From Flavivirga sp. 57AJ16 (GTDB lineage Bacteria; Bacteroidota; Bacteroidia; Flavobacteriales; Flavobacteriaceae): a stretch of 64,000 nt of DNA. The DNA is taken from NCBI RefSeq assembly GCF_028736925.1, contig NZ_JAQZAT010000019.1:34769-98768 (forward strand), read 5' to 3'. The notes beneath the pieces are model-generated. The model saw only the letters and a list, made by a program, of their open reading frames with translations, had not been told where the DNA came from and did no database searches. The stretch's first letter is position 1; the number at the start of each line of letters is the position of its first letter. The position numbers and the translations under genes are program-made. This document shows positions 26,551 through 36,700 of this stretch, one piece after another.

Positions 26551-28179
26551 ATGGAAAATCTAACAACAACAAAGCATGTAAGTTTAGAACAGTATGGCTT
26601 AAAAGACGTGAAAGTGAATTGGAATTTATCTCCAAAGAAACTGCAACAAATTACCGTTGCGAAAGGTATGGGAAAAGAAACTGCAAACGGAACGCTTGCT
26701 GTTAATACAGGTAAGTTTACCGGACGTTCTCCCCAAGATCGGTTTCTGGTAAAGGATGATTATACTGCCGATAAAGTTTGGTGGGGAAAAACCAATAAAC
26801 CAATATCTCCTGAAAATTTCGATAAACTTAAAAATGAAATAACGAACTATCTTTCTGGAAAAGAAATTTATGCAAGAGATGGCTACGTATGTGCAGAACC
26901 AGAATTTAGAACAAATATTAGAACGGTAACCGAATTACCTTGGTCTAACTTATTCGTTTACAATATGTTCTTAAGACCTAGCGAAAAAGAATTAGAAAAC
27001 TTTAAGGAAGATTGGTTAATTCTTTGTGCCCCTGGGTACGAATGTCCAGACCCCAAAGCTTATGGCATCCGTCAAGGTAATTTTTCAATCCTCAACTTTA
27101 CTCAAAAAATTGCTTTAGTTGGAGGGTCTGCCTATACCGGCGAAATGAAAAAGGGTATTTTCTCTGCATTAAACATGATTTTACCTGTAGAGAAAAATGT
27201 ATTGCCTATGCACTGCTCTGCTAATGTTGGAAAATATGGGGACACCGCTATTTTCTTTGGACTTTCCGGAACAGGAAAAACAACATTATCTGCAGATCCT
27301 GATAGAAAATTAATTGGCGACGATGAGCATGGATGGACAGCAGACAATACTATTTTTAACTTTGAAGGTGGGTGTTATGCAAAAGTTATCGACCTCACTG
27401 AAGAAAAAGAGCCGGACATTTTTAGAGCTATTAAACCAGGAGCTATACTAGAAAATGTTATATTTAAAGATGATGGAGAGGTAGATTATAAAGATAGTAG
27501 TATTACTCAAAATACGCGTGTAAGCTATCCTATTTATCATATTGATAATATTCAAGAAACACTTTATGCAGACAACCCTAAAAATATATTCTTTTTAACA
27601 TGTGATGCTTTTGGCGTATTGCCACCAGTATCAAAACTAACGCCAGGGCAAGCTGCTTACCACTTTATCTCTGGTTACACTGCCAAAGTTGCTGGAACCG
27701 AAGCTGGTATTACAGAACCCGTACCCTCTTTCTCTGCTTGTTTTGGAGAGCCATTTATGCCATTGCACCCCACTGTTTATGGTGAAATGTTAAGCAAAAA
27801 AATGCAAGAAGCTGGTGTAAATGTATGGCTAATCAATACAGGATGGAGTGCTGGACCTTATGGTGTAGGATCTCGTATAAAATTAAAATATACAAGAGCT
27901 ATGATCACGGCAATCCTTAATGGCGAGTTGGATCGTGTAGATTACGAGCAGAATTTTATTTTTGGCTTATACATGCCTAAATATTGTCCAGGAGTTCCGT
28001 CTGAAATCTTAGACCCTATGAACACATGGTTAAAAAAAGGTGAATATGTTGGTAAAGCTATTCAGTTAGCACACTCGTTCCACTTGAACTTTGAAAAATT
28101 TGCTGGCCAGGCTTCAGAACAAATTATTGAAGGTGGTCCACTAATTGATGAACACCATCACTTACACGAACACTTTTAA
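26551..28179 (+). CDS. pckA: phosphoenolpyruvate carboxykinase (ATP)
   Basis: A 542-residue PEPCK converting oxaloacetate and ATP to phosphoenolpyruvate and CO2, the entry step of gluconeogenesis. Motifs seen are GKFTGRSPQDRF, the P-loop GLSGTGKTTLSADP, GDDEHGWTADN, and the C-terminal GWSAGPYGVG with RIKLKYTRAM. The open frame extends 18 codons upstream into the permease gene, but MENLTTTKHVSLEQYGLKD at 26551 is the family start. Probably co-transcribed with the SLC13 permease. Confidence 0.95.
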   Translation: MENLTTTKHVSLEQYGLKDVKVNWNLSPKKLQQITVAKGMGKETANGTLAVNTGKFTGRSPQDRFLVKDDYTADKVWWGKTNKPISPENFDKLKNEITNYLSGKEIYARDGYVCAEPEFRTNIRTVTELPWSNLFVYNMFLRPSEKELENFKEDWLILCAPGYECPDPKAYGIRQGNFSILNFTQKIALVGGSAYTGEMKKGIFSALNMILPVEKNVLPMHCSANVGKYGDTAIFFGLSGTGKTTLSADPDRKLIGDDEHGWTADNTIFNFEGGCYAKVIDLTEEKEPDIFRAIKPGAILENVIFKDDGEVDYKDSSITQNTRVSYPIYHIDNIQETLYADNPKNIFFLTCDAFGVLPPVSKLTPGQAAYHFISGYTAKVAGTEAGITEPVPSFSACFGEPFMPLHPTVYGEMLSKKMQEAGVNVWLINTGWSAGPYGVGSRIKLKYTRAMITAILNGELDRVDYEQNFIFGLYMPKYCPGVPSEILDPMNTWLKKGEYVGKAIQLAHSFHLNFEKFAGQASEQIIEGGPLIDEHHHLHEHF

Positions 28180-28202
28180 TAGGTTCTTATTTAACCAGAA
28201 AA

Positions 28203-28401
28203 AGGCTGTCTGAAAAGTGTCATTCTGAATATTACCGAGAAACAAAATATATTTTGTTTTGAAGGTAGCTGCGAAGCTGTGATGAATCTCTTAAAAACAT
28301 AATATATTGTTTTACTAAACTATAAGATTCTTCGCTATAGCCTGTACTGAGCGTAGTCGAAGTACTCTGAATGACAAATTTTACTACTTTTCAGACTGCC
28401 T
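28203..28401. repeat. 199-bp imperfect inverted-repeat element
   Basis: The left end AGGCTGTCTGAAAAGT (28203-28218) is matched inverted at 28386-28401 with one mismatch. The next inner block GTCATTCTGAAT pairs with CTGAATGAC. The interior includes GAGCGTAGTCGAAGTACT, a word shared with the 2.5 and 22.3 kb elements. It lies just after pckA and may act as a strong hairpin in its mRNA tail. Confidence 0.65.
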
Positions 28402-28441
28402 CTTTCTCTTATATCATTAACAAAAAATAAGCCTAATAATT

Positions 28442-28641
28442 CGTTTAGTTCACTATCTTTTATTTTAAAAATAGGAGTTTATGAATCTTCGATTTCTATG
28501 GCACTTATATTTCAAGATAAAACATGTGCTCAGCTTGACTGGGTCCATAACAAGGGCTATGCTTTCACACCCAATCCCTAGGCAGGAAGCTGAGCACATG
28601 TTTTCTATTTTATATAAGCACACTATAATTCAAATTATTTA
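28442..28641. repeat. dispersed repeat, copy A, with an 18-bp hairpin
   Basis: The first 58 bases are nearly the same as those at 30872 and, inverted and more diverged, at 15530-15584 (core ATGAATCTTCGATTTC). Inside, AAAACATGTGCTCAGCTT is mirrored by AAGCTGAGCACATGTTTT near 28586-28603. The right end, ACTATAATTCAAATTATTTA, recurs inverted at about 33585. Together with the preceding element it fills the 28180-28692 gap. Confidence 0.6.
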
Positions 28642-28692
28642 GGGATCAACTTTTGCCTGATTTTTATCGCTTTGATGCAAAATTTACAAACC

Positions 28693-29370
28693 ATGAAATA
28701 CTATATAGCTTCCCTTATTTTTATACTAACCATGTCTTTAAGTTACTCTCAAACTTCACCCCAAGACAAATTAGGTACCTGGTATACATATTTTGGAGAT
28801 CATAGGGTCTCAAACAAACTAAGCATCAGTGTTGGTGGACAGGTTTGGTGTTACGAACCGGTAACAAACTTTAATTTATTACTCGTTAAAACAGGTATAG
28901 ACTATCACATAAATAATAAATTAAAAGTTGAACTGGGCTATGGTTTTTTAGATATTGACAAAAGTATAGATGGTATAAAAGACAAGCACATATTTGAAAA
29001 TAGAATATCAGAACAAATTTATTTTAAACATAGGCTGGTTAATTTGCCTATAGATCATAGGTTAAGAATTGAGCATCGTATATTTAATCCCAGAACAGAG
29101 AACTCAACAAAACATAGGTTAAGATACCGATTAGGGACAAAAGTTAATCTCAACAAAACATTTTTTATTCGTATAAATAATGAAACGTTGGCGCATATTC
29201 AAAAAGACTTTTTTTCAGAAAACAGACTTTACGGTGCTCTAGGTATAAACCTATCTAAATCCAGCAACCTCCAATTAGGGTATATGCATCGCTATATAAA
29301 CGATTTAAACTTGCACAGATTACAAGTAAGTGTATTTATTAAAACGGATCATAGGAAGAAAAAAGTTTAA
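28693..29370 (+). CDS. DUF2490 outer-membrane beta-barrel protein
   Basis: A 225-residue secreted protein with signal peptide MKYYIASLIFILTMSLSYSQ and alternating beta-strand patterns typical of a small outer-membrane barrel. LGTWYTYFGDHRVSNKLSIS and YRLGTKVNL suit DUF2490. Function unknown. In-frame starts at 28672 and 28675 would put a hydrophilic leader before the signal peptide, so 28693 is chosen. It ends in a lysine-rich tail. Confidence 0.75.
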   Translation: MKYYIASLIFILTMSLSYSQTSPQDKLGTWYTYFGDHRVSNKLSISVGGQVWCYEPVTNFNLLLVKTGIDYHINNKLKVELGYGFLDIDKSIDGIKDKHIFENRISEQIYFKHRLVNLPIDHRLRIEHRIFNPRTENSTKHRLRYRLGTKVNLNKTFFIRINNETLAHIQKDFFSENRLYGALGINLSKSSNLQLGYMHRYINDLNLHRLQVSVFIKTDHRKKKV

Positions 29371-29391
29371 ACGACTTCGTTATGTCTTTCT

Positions 29392-30288
29392 TCATATATC
29401 TAAAAAAGTCCATGCCACTATTCTAGATATTTTATTGCCTTGCCCCATATTAATGACTTTAACTTCTGTAGCTCCCAACTTTTTTAAAGACACTTGCATC
29501 CCTTTTACCAAATCTTTTTTAGAAACCAATGTTGTAAACCAATGACATTGGTTTTTATATAAAGAACTTTCATATAAATAATTATGAACAAAAGCCTTTT
29601 CGCCCCCCTTGTACCAAAGCTCGTTATGCGTTCCCGAAAAATTCCTAACAACAGTATCTCCCATATTTAAACCTTTTAGTTTTCGCATAGTCGCTCCCAT
29701 AGCTTCTGTTTCCGATTTATAAAAAGGCGGATTACAAATGGCCGCAGAAAATGTATCCGATTCATTTAAAACACCTTTAAGAATGTTTGCACTATTCATC
29801 TGATGTCTTAACTCAATGGCGTTATCCAATTCATTTTTTGAAATGATATTCTGTGCATATTGCAATGCCTTTTTGTCAATATCCGTTCCAACAAAACTCC
29901 AATGGTATACTGCTTTACCAAGCATGGGATAAATACAACTGGCTCCGGTTCCTATATCTAAAATATCTATACTCCCATGAGCATGCGATTGGTCTAGTAA
30001 ATCTGCTAAATGATGTAAATAATCTACACGACCAGGAACAGGAGGGCATAAATTGTTATCTGGAAATTCCCAGAATTTAATATTATAATGCGCAAACAAC
30101 AATGCTGTATTTAATGCCTTTACAGCCTTAGGGTTGGCAAAATCGATTGTTTTGGTTTGATATTTATTTTCAAATACAAATTGTTTTAAATCTGGATACG
30201 AATGGGATAAGGCATCTATATCGTACCCGGATTTATGTATGTTATTTGAATGAAAATTAGGGTTTGTTTTGATAACTTTAGTTTTAAT
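29392..30288 (-). CDS. rlmF: 23S rRNA (adenine-1618-N6) methyltransferase, start codon unusual
   Basis: Homologous reading extends over 298 codons, normal for RlmF, which methylates A1618 of 23S rRNA using SAM. The SAM site is ILDIGTGASCIYPML and the catalytic motif is CNPPFYKSETEA. The conserved N-terminus (NNIHKSGYDIDALSHSYPDL and TIDFANPKAVKALNTALL) lies upstream of the first ATG-like start: no ATG, GTG or TTG occurs before a TTG near codon 60. The frame opens with ATT at 30288 directly after the stop of the VOC gene. Either AUU initiates, coupled to VOC translation, or the start has been lost. Confidence 0.75.
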   Translation of the reverse strand: MKTKVIKTNPNFHSNNIHKSGYDIDALSHSYPDLKQFVFENKYQTKTIDFANPKAVKALNTALLFAHYNIKFWEFPDNNLCPPVPGRVDYLHHLADLLDQSHAHGSIDILDIGTGASCIYPMLGKAVYHWSFVGTDIDKKALQYAQNIISKNELDNAIELRHQMNSANILKGVLNESDTFSAAICNPPFYKSETEAMGATMRKLKGLNMGDTVVRNFSGTHNELWYKGGEKAFVHNYLYESSLYKNQCHWFTTLVSKKDLVKGMQVSLKKLGATEVKVINMGQGNKISRIVAWTFLDI

Positions 30289-30723
30289 TTATGACTCTTT
30301 TTCTTCAATGGTATTTCCTTTTTCATCTAATGCTAAATAAGGGTTAAAAGCAATTTCCCATAGGTTTCCATCAGGATCTGAAATATAGCTACTATAGCCT
30401 CCCCAAAAAACACTTTCTGGTCTTTTCACAATGTTTACGCCTTTAGCTTCTAACGACTGAATTAATTGATCAACTTCTTCCTTCGTTCTTGTATTAAAAG
30501 CTAAAGAAAACGCTTTAAATCCAGTTCCTTCATGGCTAACCCCTGCATCTTCTGCTAATTTCTCCCTTGAATATAATGACAATAAAAGTCCGTTTAGTTG
30601 AAAAAAAGAAATGTCGTCGTTACTCGATGCCATCTTTTTCCAACCAAATTTGTTTTCATAAAAGTCATTTGATACTTTTAAATCGTTGACTCCTAAACCA
30701 ACTATTGTTAATCTTTGTTCCAT
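30289..30723 (-). CDS. VOC/glyoxalase family protein
   Basis: A 144-residue protein with the paired beta-alpha-beta modules of the vicinal oxygen chelate fold: RLTIVGLGVNDLKVSNDFYE at the start and YSSYISDPDGNLWEIAFNPY near the end. Members include glyoxalases, dioxygenases and resistance proteins; this one cannot be placed further. Its stop codon abuts the rlmF coding frame on the same strand, so the two are likely one operon. Confidence 0.85.
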   Translation of the reverse strand: MEQRLTIVGLGVNDLKVSNDFYENKFGWKKMASSNDDISFFQLNGLLLSLYSREKLAEDAGVSHEGTGFKAFSLAFNTRTKEEVDQLIQSLEAKGVNIVKRPESVFWGGYSSYISDPDGNLWEIAFNPYLALDEKGNTIEEKES

Positions 30724-30871
30724 ATTCTTTTATTATTGGTAAATCCTCATTCGGATCTATTCTAAAAATTTCAATTTGTTTTATGTTTTGTTTTTTCTAA
30801 ATCTGGATGGCTAAAATATTTTCCGTCATACATAAGTATACCAAATAAACTTCAAAATAACTGGTTAAATC

Positions 30872-31015
30872 CGTTTAGTTCACTATCTTTTATTTTTATA
30901 ATTGGTGTTCATGAATCTTCGATTTCTATTTCCTTTATTTTTCAATAAAAAACATAACCATAACTAGGCTTGCTTATGTTTTTTATCTCATCTAAAGAAA
31001 ATATAATTCAAATTT
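30872..31015. repeat. dispersed repeat, copy B
   Basis: CGTTTAGTTCACTATCTTTT starts a block of about 58 bases nearly equal to 28442-28499. The copy then has an AAAAACATAA...TTATGTTTTTT hairpin at about 30945-30982 and ends ATATAATTCAAATT near 31015, like copy A's end. The 30724-31285 gap holds this repeat and otherwise only a doubtful short frame. Confidence 0.6.
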
Positions 31016-31100
31016 ACTACCAATCATTTTAAAATTCATTTGGTATAAACAAGGAACATTCGTTTTTTTATCAATCCATAAATAATAAAAATACCTTGCT

Positions 31101-31247
31101 TTAAATATAGAAACAAGGTATCCCATACCCAATTAAAAACCCAACAATTGTTTTATCCTGGTCTAAAGTATTATTTCTTAGCGCCAGCAAAACACTTTTA
31201 TTGGGGGCACTTATATTTAGATAAGAGGCATCGGTTACCTTTATCAT
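31101..31247 (-). CDS. doubtful 48-residue ORF
   Basis: An ATG-started frame (MIKVTDASYLNISAPNKSVL...) ending GFLIGYGIPCFYI. Amino-acid composition looks protein-like, and it may be the remnant of a larger gene, but I recognise no family. Confidence 0.2.
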   Translation of the reverse strand: MIKVTDASYLNISAPNKSVLLALRNNTLDQDKTIVGFLIGYGIPCFYI

Positions 31248-31285
31248 CATTCATAAAATTCCAAGTAGTCTAAATTAGCTAGAGT

Positions 31286-32692
31286 CTAGACTTTTATCGT
31301 TTTCCAATGCCCTCTTTTAAACCAAACTATAGAGACAACTGCTATTAATATTTCTGCCAAAGTAATGGCCCAAAATACCCCCGATGGTCCAAAATCTAAA
31401 GTAATGGCCATGATATAAGCAAAAGGTAATTGTAACAACCAAAAGCATACAAAGTTAATATACGTTGGTGTTTTGGTATCTCCCGCGCCATTAAAAGAAT
31501 TAATCACCACCATACCATAACCGTAAAAAATATAACCAGCCGCTATAACCCTTAAGCACTGGCTTCCGTATTTAACAACATCTGGCGTCGTATTAAACAA
31601 TACTATTATTTGTTGAGCAAATACTAAGTAAATAATAGAAACTAAGCCCATAAAAATGGCACTATACTTTCCTGTTTTCCAAACTGACAGCTCAGCACGT
31701 TCTGGCTCTTTTGCTCCCAAATTTTGTCCAACTAAAGTCGCAGCTGCATTGCTCATACCCCAAGCGGGCATTAAGGTAAACATCATGACACGAATCGCAA
31801 TTGTATAGCCAGCTAATACCTCACTTCCAAATTCGCTCATAATTCGCATTAAAAACACCCATGAAGAAGTGCCTATTAAAAACTGACCAATTCCTCCAAG
31901 CGATACTTTGATTAAGTTAAACATAACCCCAATACGAATGACCAAATCCTTAACGCCTATCCTAATTTTACTGTACCCAAAAAACAAAATAGCTAATTGA
32001 AATACAACGGCAGTACCTCGGCCTATAGTGGTTGCTATGGCTGCGCCTTCTACTCCAAAAGCAGGAATAGAGCCAAAGCCAAAAATAAATATGGGGTCTA
32101 AAATAATATTGAGTCCATTCGATAGAATTAATGTCCACATGGCTACTGATGCATTGCCCGCTCCACGAAAAATAGCATTGATTAAAAACAACAACATAAT
32201 AGTTATATTGCCCCCTAACAACACTTGAGTATAGCCATAACCTTCAGCAATTAGATCTGGTTCACCTCCCATAAGTCCTAAAATTTCTTTAGGATATAAG
32301 ATGCCTATCATACTAATAATAGCAGCTACAAAAACCCCTAGAAAAATAACCTGAACCGCAGCATGAGAGGCGCCCTTTAAATCTTTTTCCCCCACACGTC
32401 TTGCAACTATAGCTGTTGCTGCCATACTTAAACCTATAGCGACTGCATATACCAAAGTAATAACAGATTCTGTTAAACCAATGGTTGCTACGGCATTTAC
32501 ACTAATCTGAGACACGTATAAGATATCTACAATGGCAAAAATAGATTCCATGAGCATTTCTAAAATCATAGGAATCGATAACATAAATACGGCACGACGA
32601 ATACTGCCAGAAGTAAAATCTTGTTCTTTACCCGTTACAGCTATTATAAAATATTGAATAAATTGTATTAAAGAAATTTTATTTGATTGCAT
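31286..32692 (-). CDS. MATE family efflux transporter
   Basis: A 468-residue multidrug and toxin extrusion pump with about twelve membrane helices in two related halves. It exports cationic compounds using Na+ or H+. Typical phrases are AVFMLSIPMILEMLMESIFA, VDILYVSQISVNAVATIGL, GAGNASVAMWTLILSNGLN, WGMSNAAATLVGQNLGAKEP and FNGAGDTKTPTYINF. An ATG at 32728 is also in frame, but the chosen Met at 32692 avoids a hydrophobic leader not seen in the family. The gene stands alone, with repeats downstream. Confidence 0.9.
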   Translation of the reverse strand: MQSNKISLIQFIQYFIIAVTGKEQDFTSGSIRRAVFMLSIPMILEMLMESIFAIVDILYVSQISVNAVATIGLTESVITLVYAVAIGLSMAATAIVARRVGEKDLKGASHAAVQVIFLGVFVAAIISMIGILYPKEILGLMGGEPDLIAEGYGYTQVLLGGNITIMLLFLINAIFRGAGNASVAMWTLILSNGLNIILDPIFIFGFGSIPAFGVEGAAIATTIGRGTAVVFQLAILFFGYSKIRIGVKDLVIRIGVMFNLIKVSLGGIGQFLIGTSSWVFLMRIMSEFGSEVLAGYTIAIRVMMFTLMPAWGMSNAAATLVGQNLGAKEPERAELSVWKTGKYSAIFMGLVSIIYLVFAQQIIVLFNTTPDVVKYGSQCLRVIAAGYIFYGYGMVVINSFNGAGDTKTPTYINFVCFWLLQLPFAYIMAITLDFGPSGVFWAITLAEILIAVVSIVWFKRGHWKTIKV

Positions 32693-32890
32693 TTTTGATT
32701 GTATTAAATATAAACAATTACCAAACACGTAAAGCGCGCTCAGTAGCTTTTTGCTCGAGAGAACCTCGATGCATCTATAGAAGTGGCATTAAACAATCAT
32801 AAAACAAAGATGTACATTTAATTTTAATTTACAAAATGATTTTTTAGGCTGTTTGTTTTCATTCTAATATCTTAGCAAAAAAAAAATTAG

Positions 32891-33556
32891 ATGATAAAAG
32901 CTGTTATTTTTGACATGGATGGTGTTATTATTGATAGTGAACCCATGCATAATAAAGCATATTGTGATATGTTTGATGAAATTGGCATTGAGGTTTCGGA
33001 TGCATTATATCAATCATTTACAGGACAGTCCACTATTAATATCTGTAAACGTTTATGCGATCGTTTTAATCTTACTGAGACTCCAGAAACTTTAGTTGCA
33101 CTTAAACGAAAATATTATAAACGTTTTTTTGACAGCAATTCAGATCTGACTCTAATTAGTGGTGTTTTGGATTTAATAAAAGACTACCATCGTAACGGGT
33201 TAACTCTAGTTTTGGCTTCGTCTGCTGCCATGACGAGTATTAATCAAATCTTTGAGCGTTTTGATTTAGACCCTTATTTTGTTGCCAAACTAAGTGGTGG
33301 AGACTTAAAAGCATCTAAACCGCATCCTGAAATTTTTATTAAAGCTGCTGAAGCTTCGGGATTTAGTCATGACGAATGTATTGTTATTGAAGATTCTACC
33401 AATGGTATTAAAGCTGCAAAAGCTGCTAATATTTTTTGTGTGGGCTATGACAGTTTTCATTCAAAAAACCAAGACTATAGTCAGGCAGATATGGTCATAA
33501 AAGATTTTAAAGAGATTGCTTTTAATAAAATAAACACATTGGTCCACACATATTAA
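32891..33556 (+). CDS. HAD-superfamily phosphatase, beta-phosphoglucomutase-like
   Basis: A 221-residue cytosolic HAD hydrolase. Motif I is IFDMDGVIIDSEP with the nucleophile Asp at residue 8, motif II is LVLASSAAM, motif III is the Lys in ASKPHPEIF, and motif IV is VIEDSTNGIKAAKAA. The helical cap between motifs I and II is of the C1 type found in beta-phosphoglucomutase and phosphoglycolate phosphatases. Substrate cannot be assigned. Confidence 0.88.
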   Translation: MIKAVIFDMDGVIIDSEPMHNKAYCDMFDEIGIEVSDALYQSFTGQSTINICKRLCDRFNLTETPETLVALKRKYYKRFFDSNSDLTLISGVLDLIKDYHRNGLTLVLASSAAMTSINQIFERFDLDPYFVAKLSGGDLKASKPHPEIFIKAAEASGFSHDECIVIEDSTNGIKAAKAANIFCVGYDSFHSKNQDYSQADMVIKDFKEIAFNKINTLVHTY

Positions 33557-33628
33557 ACCAATTGACAAGAGAAATGTCCCTTAAATAATTTGAATTATAG
33601 TGTACCTATATTTATTTGTTAATTGGTA

Positions 33629-33787
33629 TTAGTCTTTACTATTTTGTGAATTTGCTTTTTGGATAATCGCTTTTAAGCGTTCCTTTCTTGATATCACCTC
33701 AGCTTTTTTCTTATTTTTCTTCCGCGTCATTAATTTAGAGTGCTTTGCCTTGTTTTTCGTGTTTTTTTCACGCCCCGTTTTTGCCAT
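33629..33787 (-). CDS. small basic protein of unknown function
   Basis: A 52-residue, very lysine-rich peptide: MAKTGREKNTKNKAKHSKLM, then RKKNKKKAEVISRKERLKAI. The composition suggests nucleic-acid or ribosome binding. It ends 8 bases before the end of the cytochrome biogenesis gene region and sits downstream of it on the same strand, so may be co-transcribed. Clean codon use and an ATG start favour a real gene, but no family is identified. Confidence 0.55.
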   Translation of the reverse strand: MAKTGREKNTKNKAKHSKLMTRKKNKKKAEVISRKERLKAIIQKANSQNSKD

Positions 33788-33795
33788 AGCACAAG

Positions 33796-36700
33796 CTATT
33801 TTTTATAATATTTGGCATACCCTCTGTAAGCAAAAAAGCCTAAAACAGCAACGATGGCACAAGCAATTGCAATAAATTTCATACTCACAATTTGATCGCC
33901 ACTAGCATAACTATGCAAGCCTGCTAGATAGAAATTCACTCCAAAATAGGTCATCATAATACTTGCAAACGCTACGATAGACATGAGGTTAAAAAACCAA
34001 CGTCCACGAAGTCCGGGAACTAATCGCATATGAATCACAAAGGCATAAACCATAATACTAATAAGCGCCCATGTTTCTTTAGGGTCCCAACCCCAATACC
34101 GTCCCCAACTTTCATTAGCCCACATACCACCTAAAAAATTACCAATAGTAAGCATAACCAATCCAACAGTTAAAGCCATTTCATTTATAATGGTAAGCTC
34201 TTTAATATTGAGCAACATTTTTTCTTTGTTTTCCTTAGTAGTGAAAATCATCAATAATAAGGACACCACACCTAAAATCATGCCTAAAGTAAATGGACCA
34301 TAGCTCGCCACAATGACTGCCACATGAATCATAAGCCAGTAGCTGTTTAAAACAGGTTGCAGGTTTGCAATAGCCGGATCCATCCAATTCCAATGGGCGA
34401 TCATTAAAATCATGGATGTTACAAATGCTGCCGCAGCTATGGTTAAATTAGACGTGTTTCTTTTTCCAAAAATAGCTGAAATAATTCCAGAGGCCTCATC
34501 TTTACGAAGCTTCTCTTTCTTCTTGCTTATCCCGGTAATAAACCCAAATAGCATGGTTGACCAAGCTACATATATCATCGATTCGTAGGCATCGCTCCAA
34601 GGCGCATGCCCAGAGATGTACCAACGAACAATCAACCCTGCTGTATGCAAAAGAAACAGCCCTAGAATGATAAACTTAAAAACAGTTACAGAGCTATTTA
34701 AGGCTTTGTTTTTATCTTTAAAAATTTGAACAATCAACAATATAAAAAGCAAACTACCGGCATACATATACCAACTGAATAGCTTCTTAAAAATATCATA
34801 TTTATTATATAAAATCTCTGTATGCACTTTATCATCGCTTAGCATCACCTCGGCACCATATTTACGTTGCGTTTTTTTAAAAGCAGCCAATAGCTTTGAT
34901 GCTTTGGAGAAATTGTCCGTTTGTTTTGCCTGATTTAAGGTGTACAGATATACGCTAAATCCATTTTTTATAAAATTCCCATAAAGTGAATCTTTTATTT
35001 TATTAGTGCCATGCCTATAATCGTAAGTAGAAATCCATTTATTGTTTTCATCATCAGGAATCGGGAATATTTTTAAAGACATCCCTTCAACGGTGTTGTA
35101 TAATAAGGAAACACGCTGATCGGCTTCTTTAAATTCTTTTTGAAATCCGTTAGGCACCTGTGCCCTATAAGCTTCTTCCAAATAAGGAGCCAATTTATAC
35201 TCGCCACGTTCTGTAAAAAAATCTGCTAAAGTGGCATACTTATCTTCTTTGGAAACGCCTATCATTTTTCGAATGGAATCTGCTTTCTTCGGCTTTAAAT
35301 AAATGATAGGTACATTATACCAGAGCGTAGGGCTTTCCTGTATGGATAAGAACACTTGATTAGCATCAAAACCTTCATAAGTATCATGTTTGCTTAATTT
35401 ACGAAGCATCTCTGACGCATAGGTATTTACGGGCATCATTCGACCACTAAGGTCTTGAATTACTAAATGTCCAAATTCATCGGCATGCACTTTAGGGGTG
35501 ATATTCGCAGCTAAAATAGAATCAATTTGAGCTTTTGTTGGTTTAGAATGTCCATGTCCATCGTTAACCGCATGTTCTTGCGAAAACATATTCAAACCAA
35601 AACATAATACCAATACAGTAAACCATTTTGCTTTCTTTGCTTTTACCTTATTTAGTTGTTTTTTTAAATCCCCAAAACGAGACCCTTTAACAAATAGAAT
35701 GGCCAGCATCCCAAAATAAAGCATAAAATAGCCTATATAAGTCATTAAAGTGCCCCAATAGTCATGATTTACAGATAAAATAGTTCCTTTTTCATCAGGA
35801 TCAAAACTCGATTGAAAGAAGCGATACCCGCGATGATCCAAAATATTATTCATAAAGATCTTATAGTCAAAATCGCCTTCCTTTTCATCTAGAACAGTGA
35901 CTTGGCTGGAAAATGCCGAATAGCCTTTTTCTGTACCAGGATACCGTTCTGCCTCAAAGTCATTTAATTTTATACTAAAAGGGAGGTCCAATACTTTAGC
36001 TCCGTATTTTAAAGCGAAGTCCAAACCACCAACCTCAATTTGTTTATAATTTCCATTAATACCCTGCCCTCCTAACATCCCAACAGATTTTGTTTCTCCA
36101 TTAGCAGTGATTTTAAATACGGCACCATCGGCATCGTTCTTTAAGAGTTTTGATTTCTGGACAATATCAAAAACACCCTTAACTACTGGTTTAGGGAACA
36201 CCATTTGCATATTACCGATCACATACCTTGAGCGTAATACCAATGGTTGCAAACTATCTTTTACTAATTTACCTTGTGCTCTAGTTGCCATCGTCATATA
36301 CTCACCTTCAAAAGGAGATTGAATGGTAAGCTCATCATTATTGTAGGTAATGTTTATAGCGCCATCTGTAGGTTTATTTAAGGCAAATAAAATATTATGA
36401 ATACTTTGTACCTGTCCTACTTTTAAAAAATGGTTGTGAGGTCCACTTCCACCTGCTTCCACTATTTTTAAATAGGTTTCTCCATCCTCATTTGGCACAA
36501 TATCTTCTTCTGCTCCCACTATGAATTTTTCCAATTCAATAGTAACAGGTTGTTTATTATAATCGGTTTCTATTTTAAAATCGTTATCCAATCGACCGGA
36601 AAAATCAACCTTGCTTTCTAAATAACGTTGTTGGAGCTGTCCGTTAATTTTATAGTCACCAACAATCTGCCCTATAACATAAGTATCCCTAGATAAGAAG

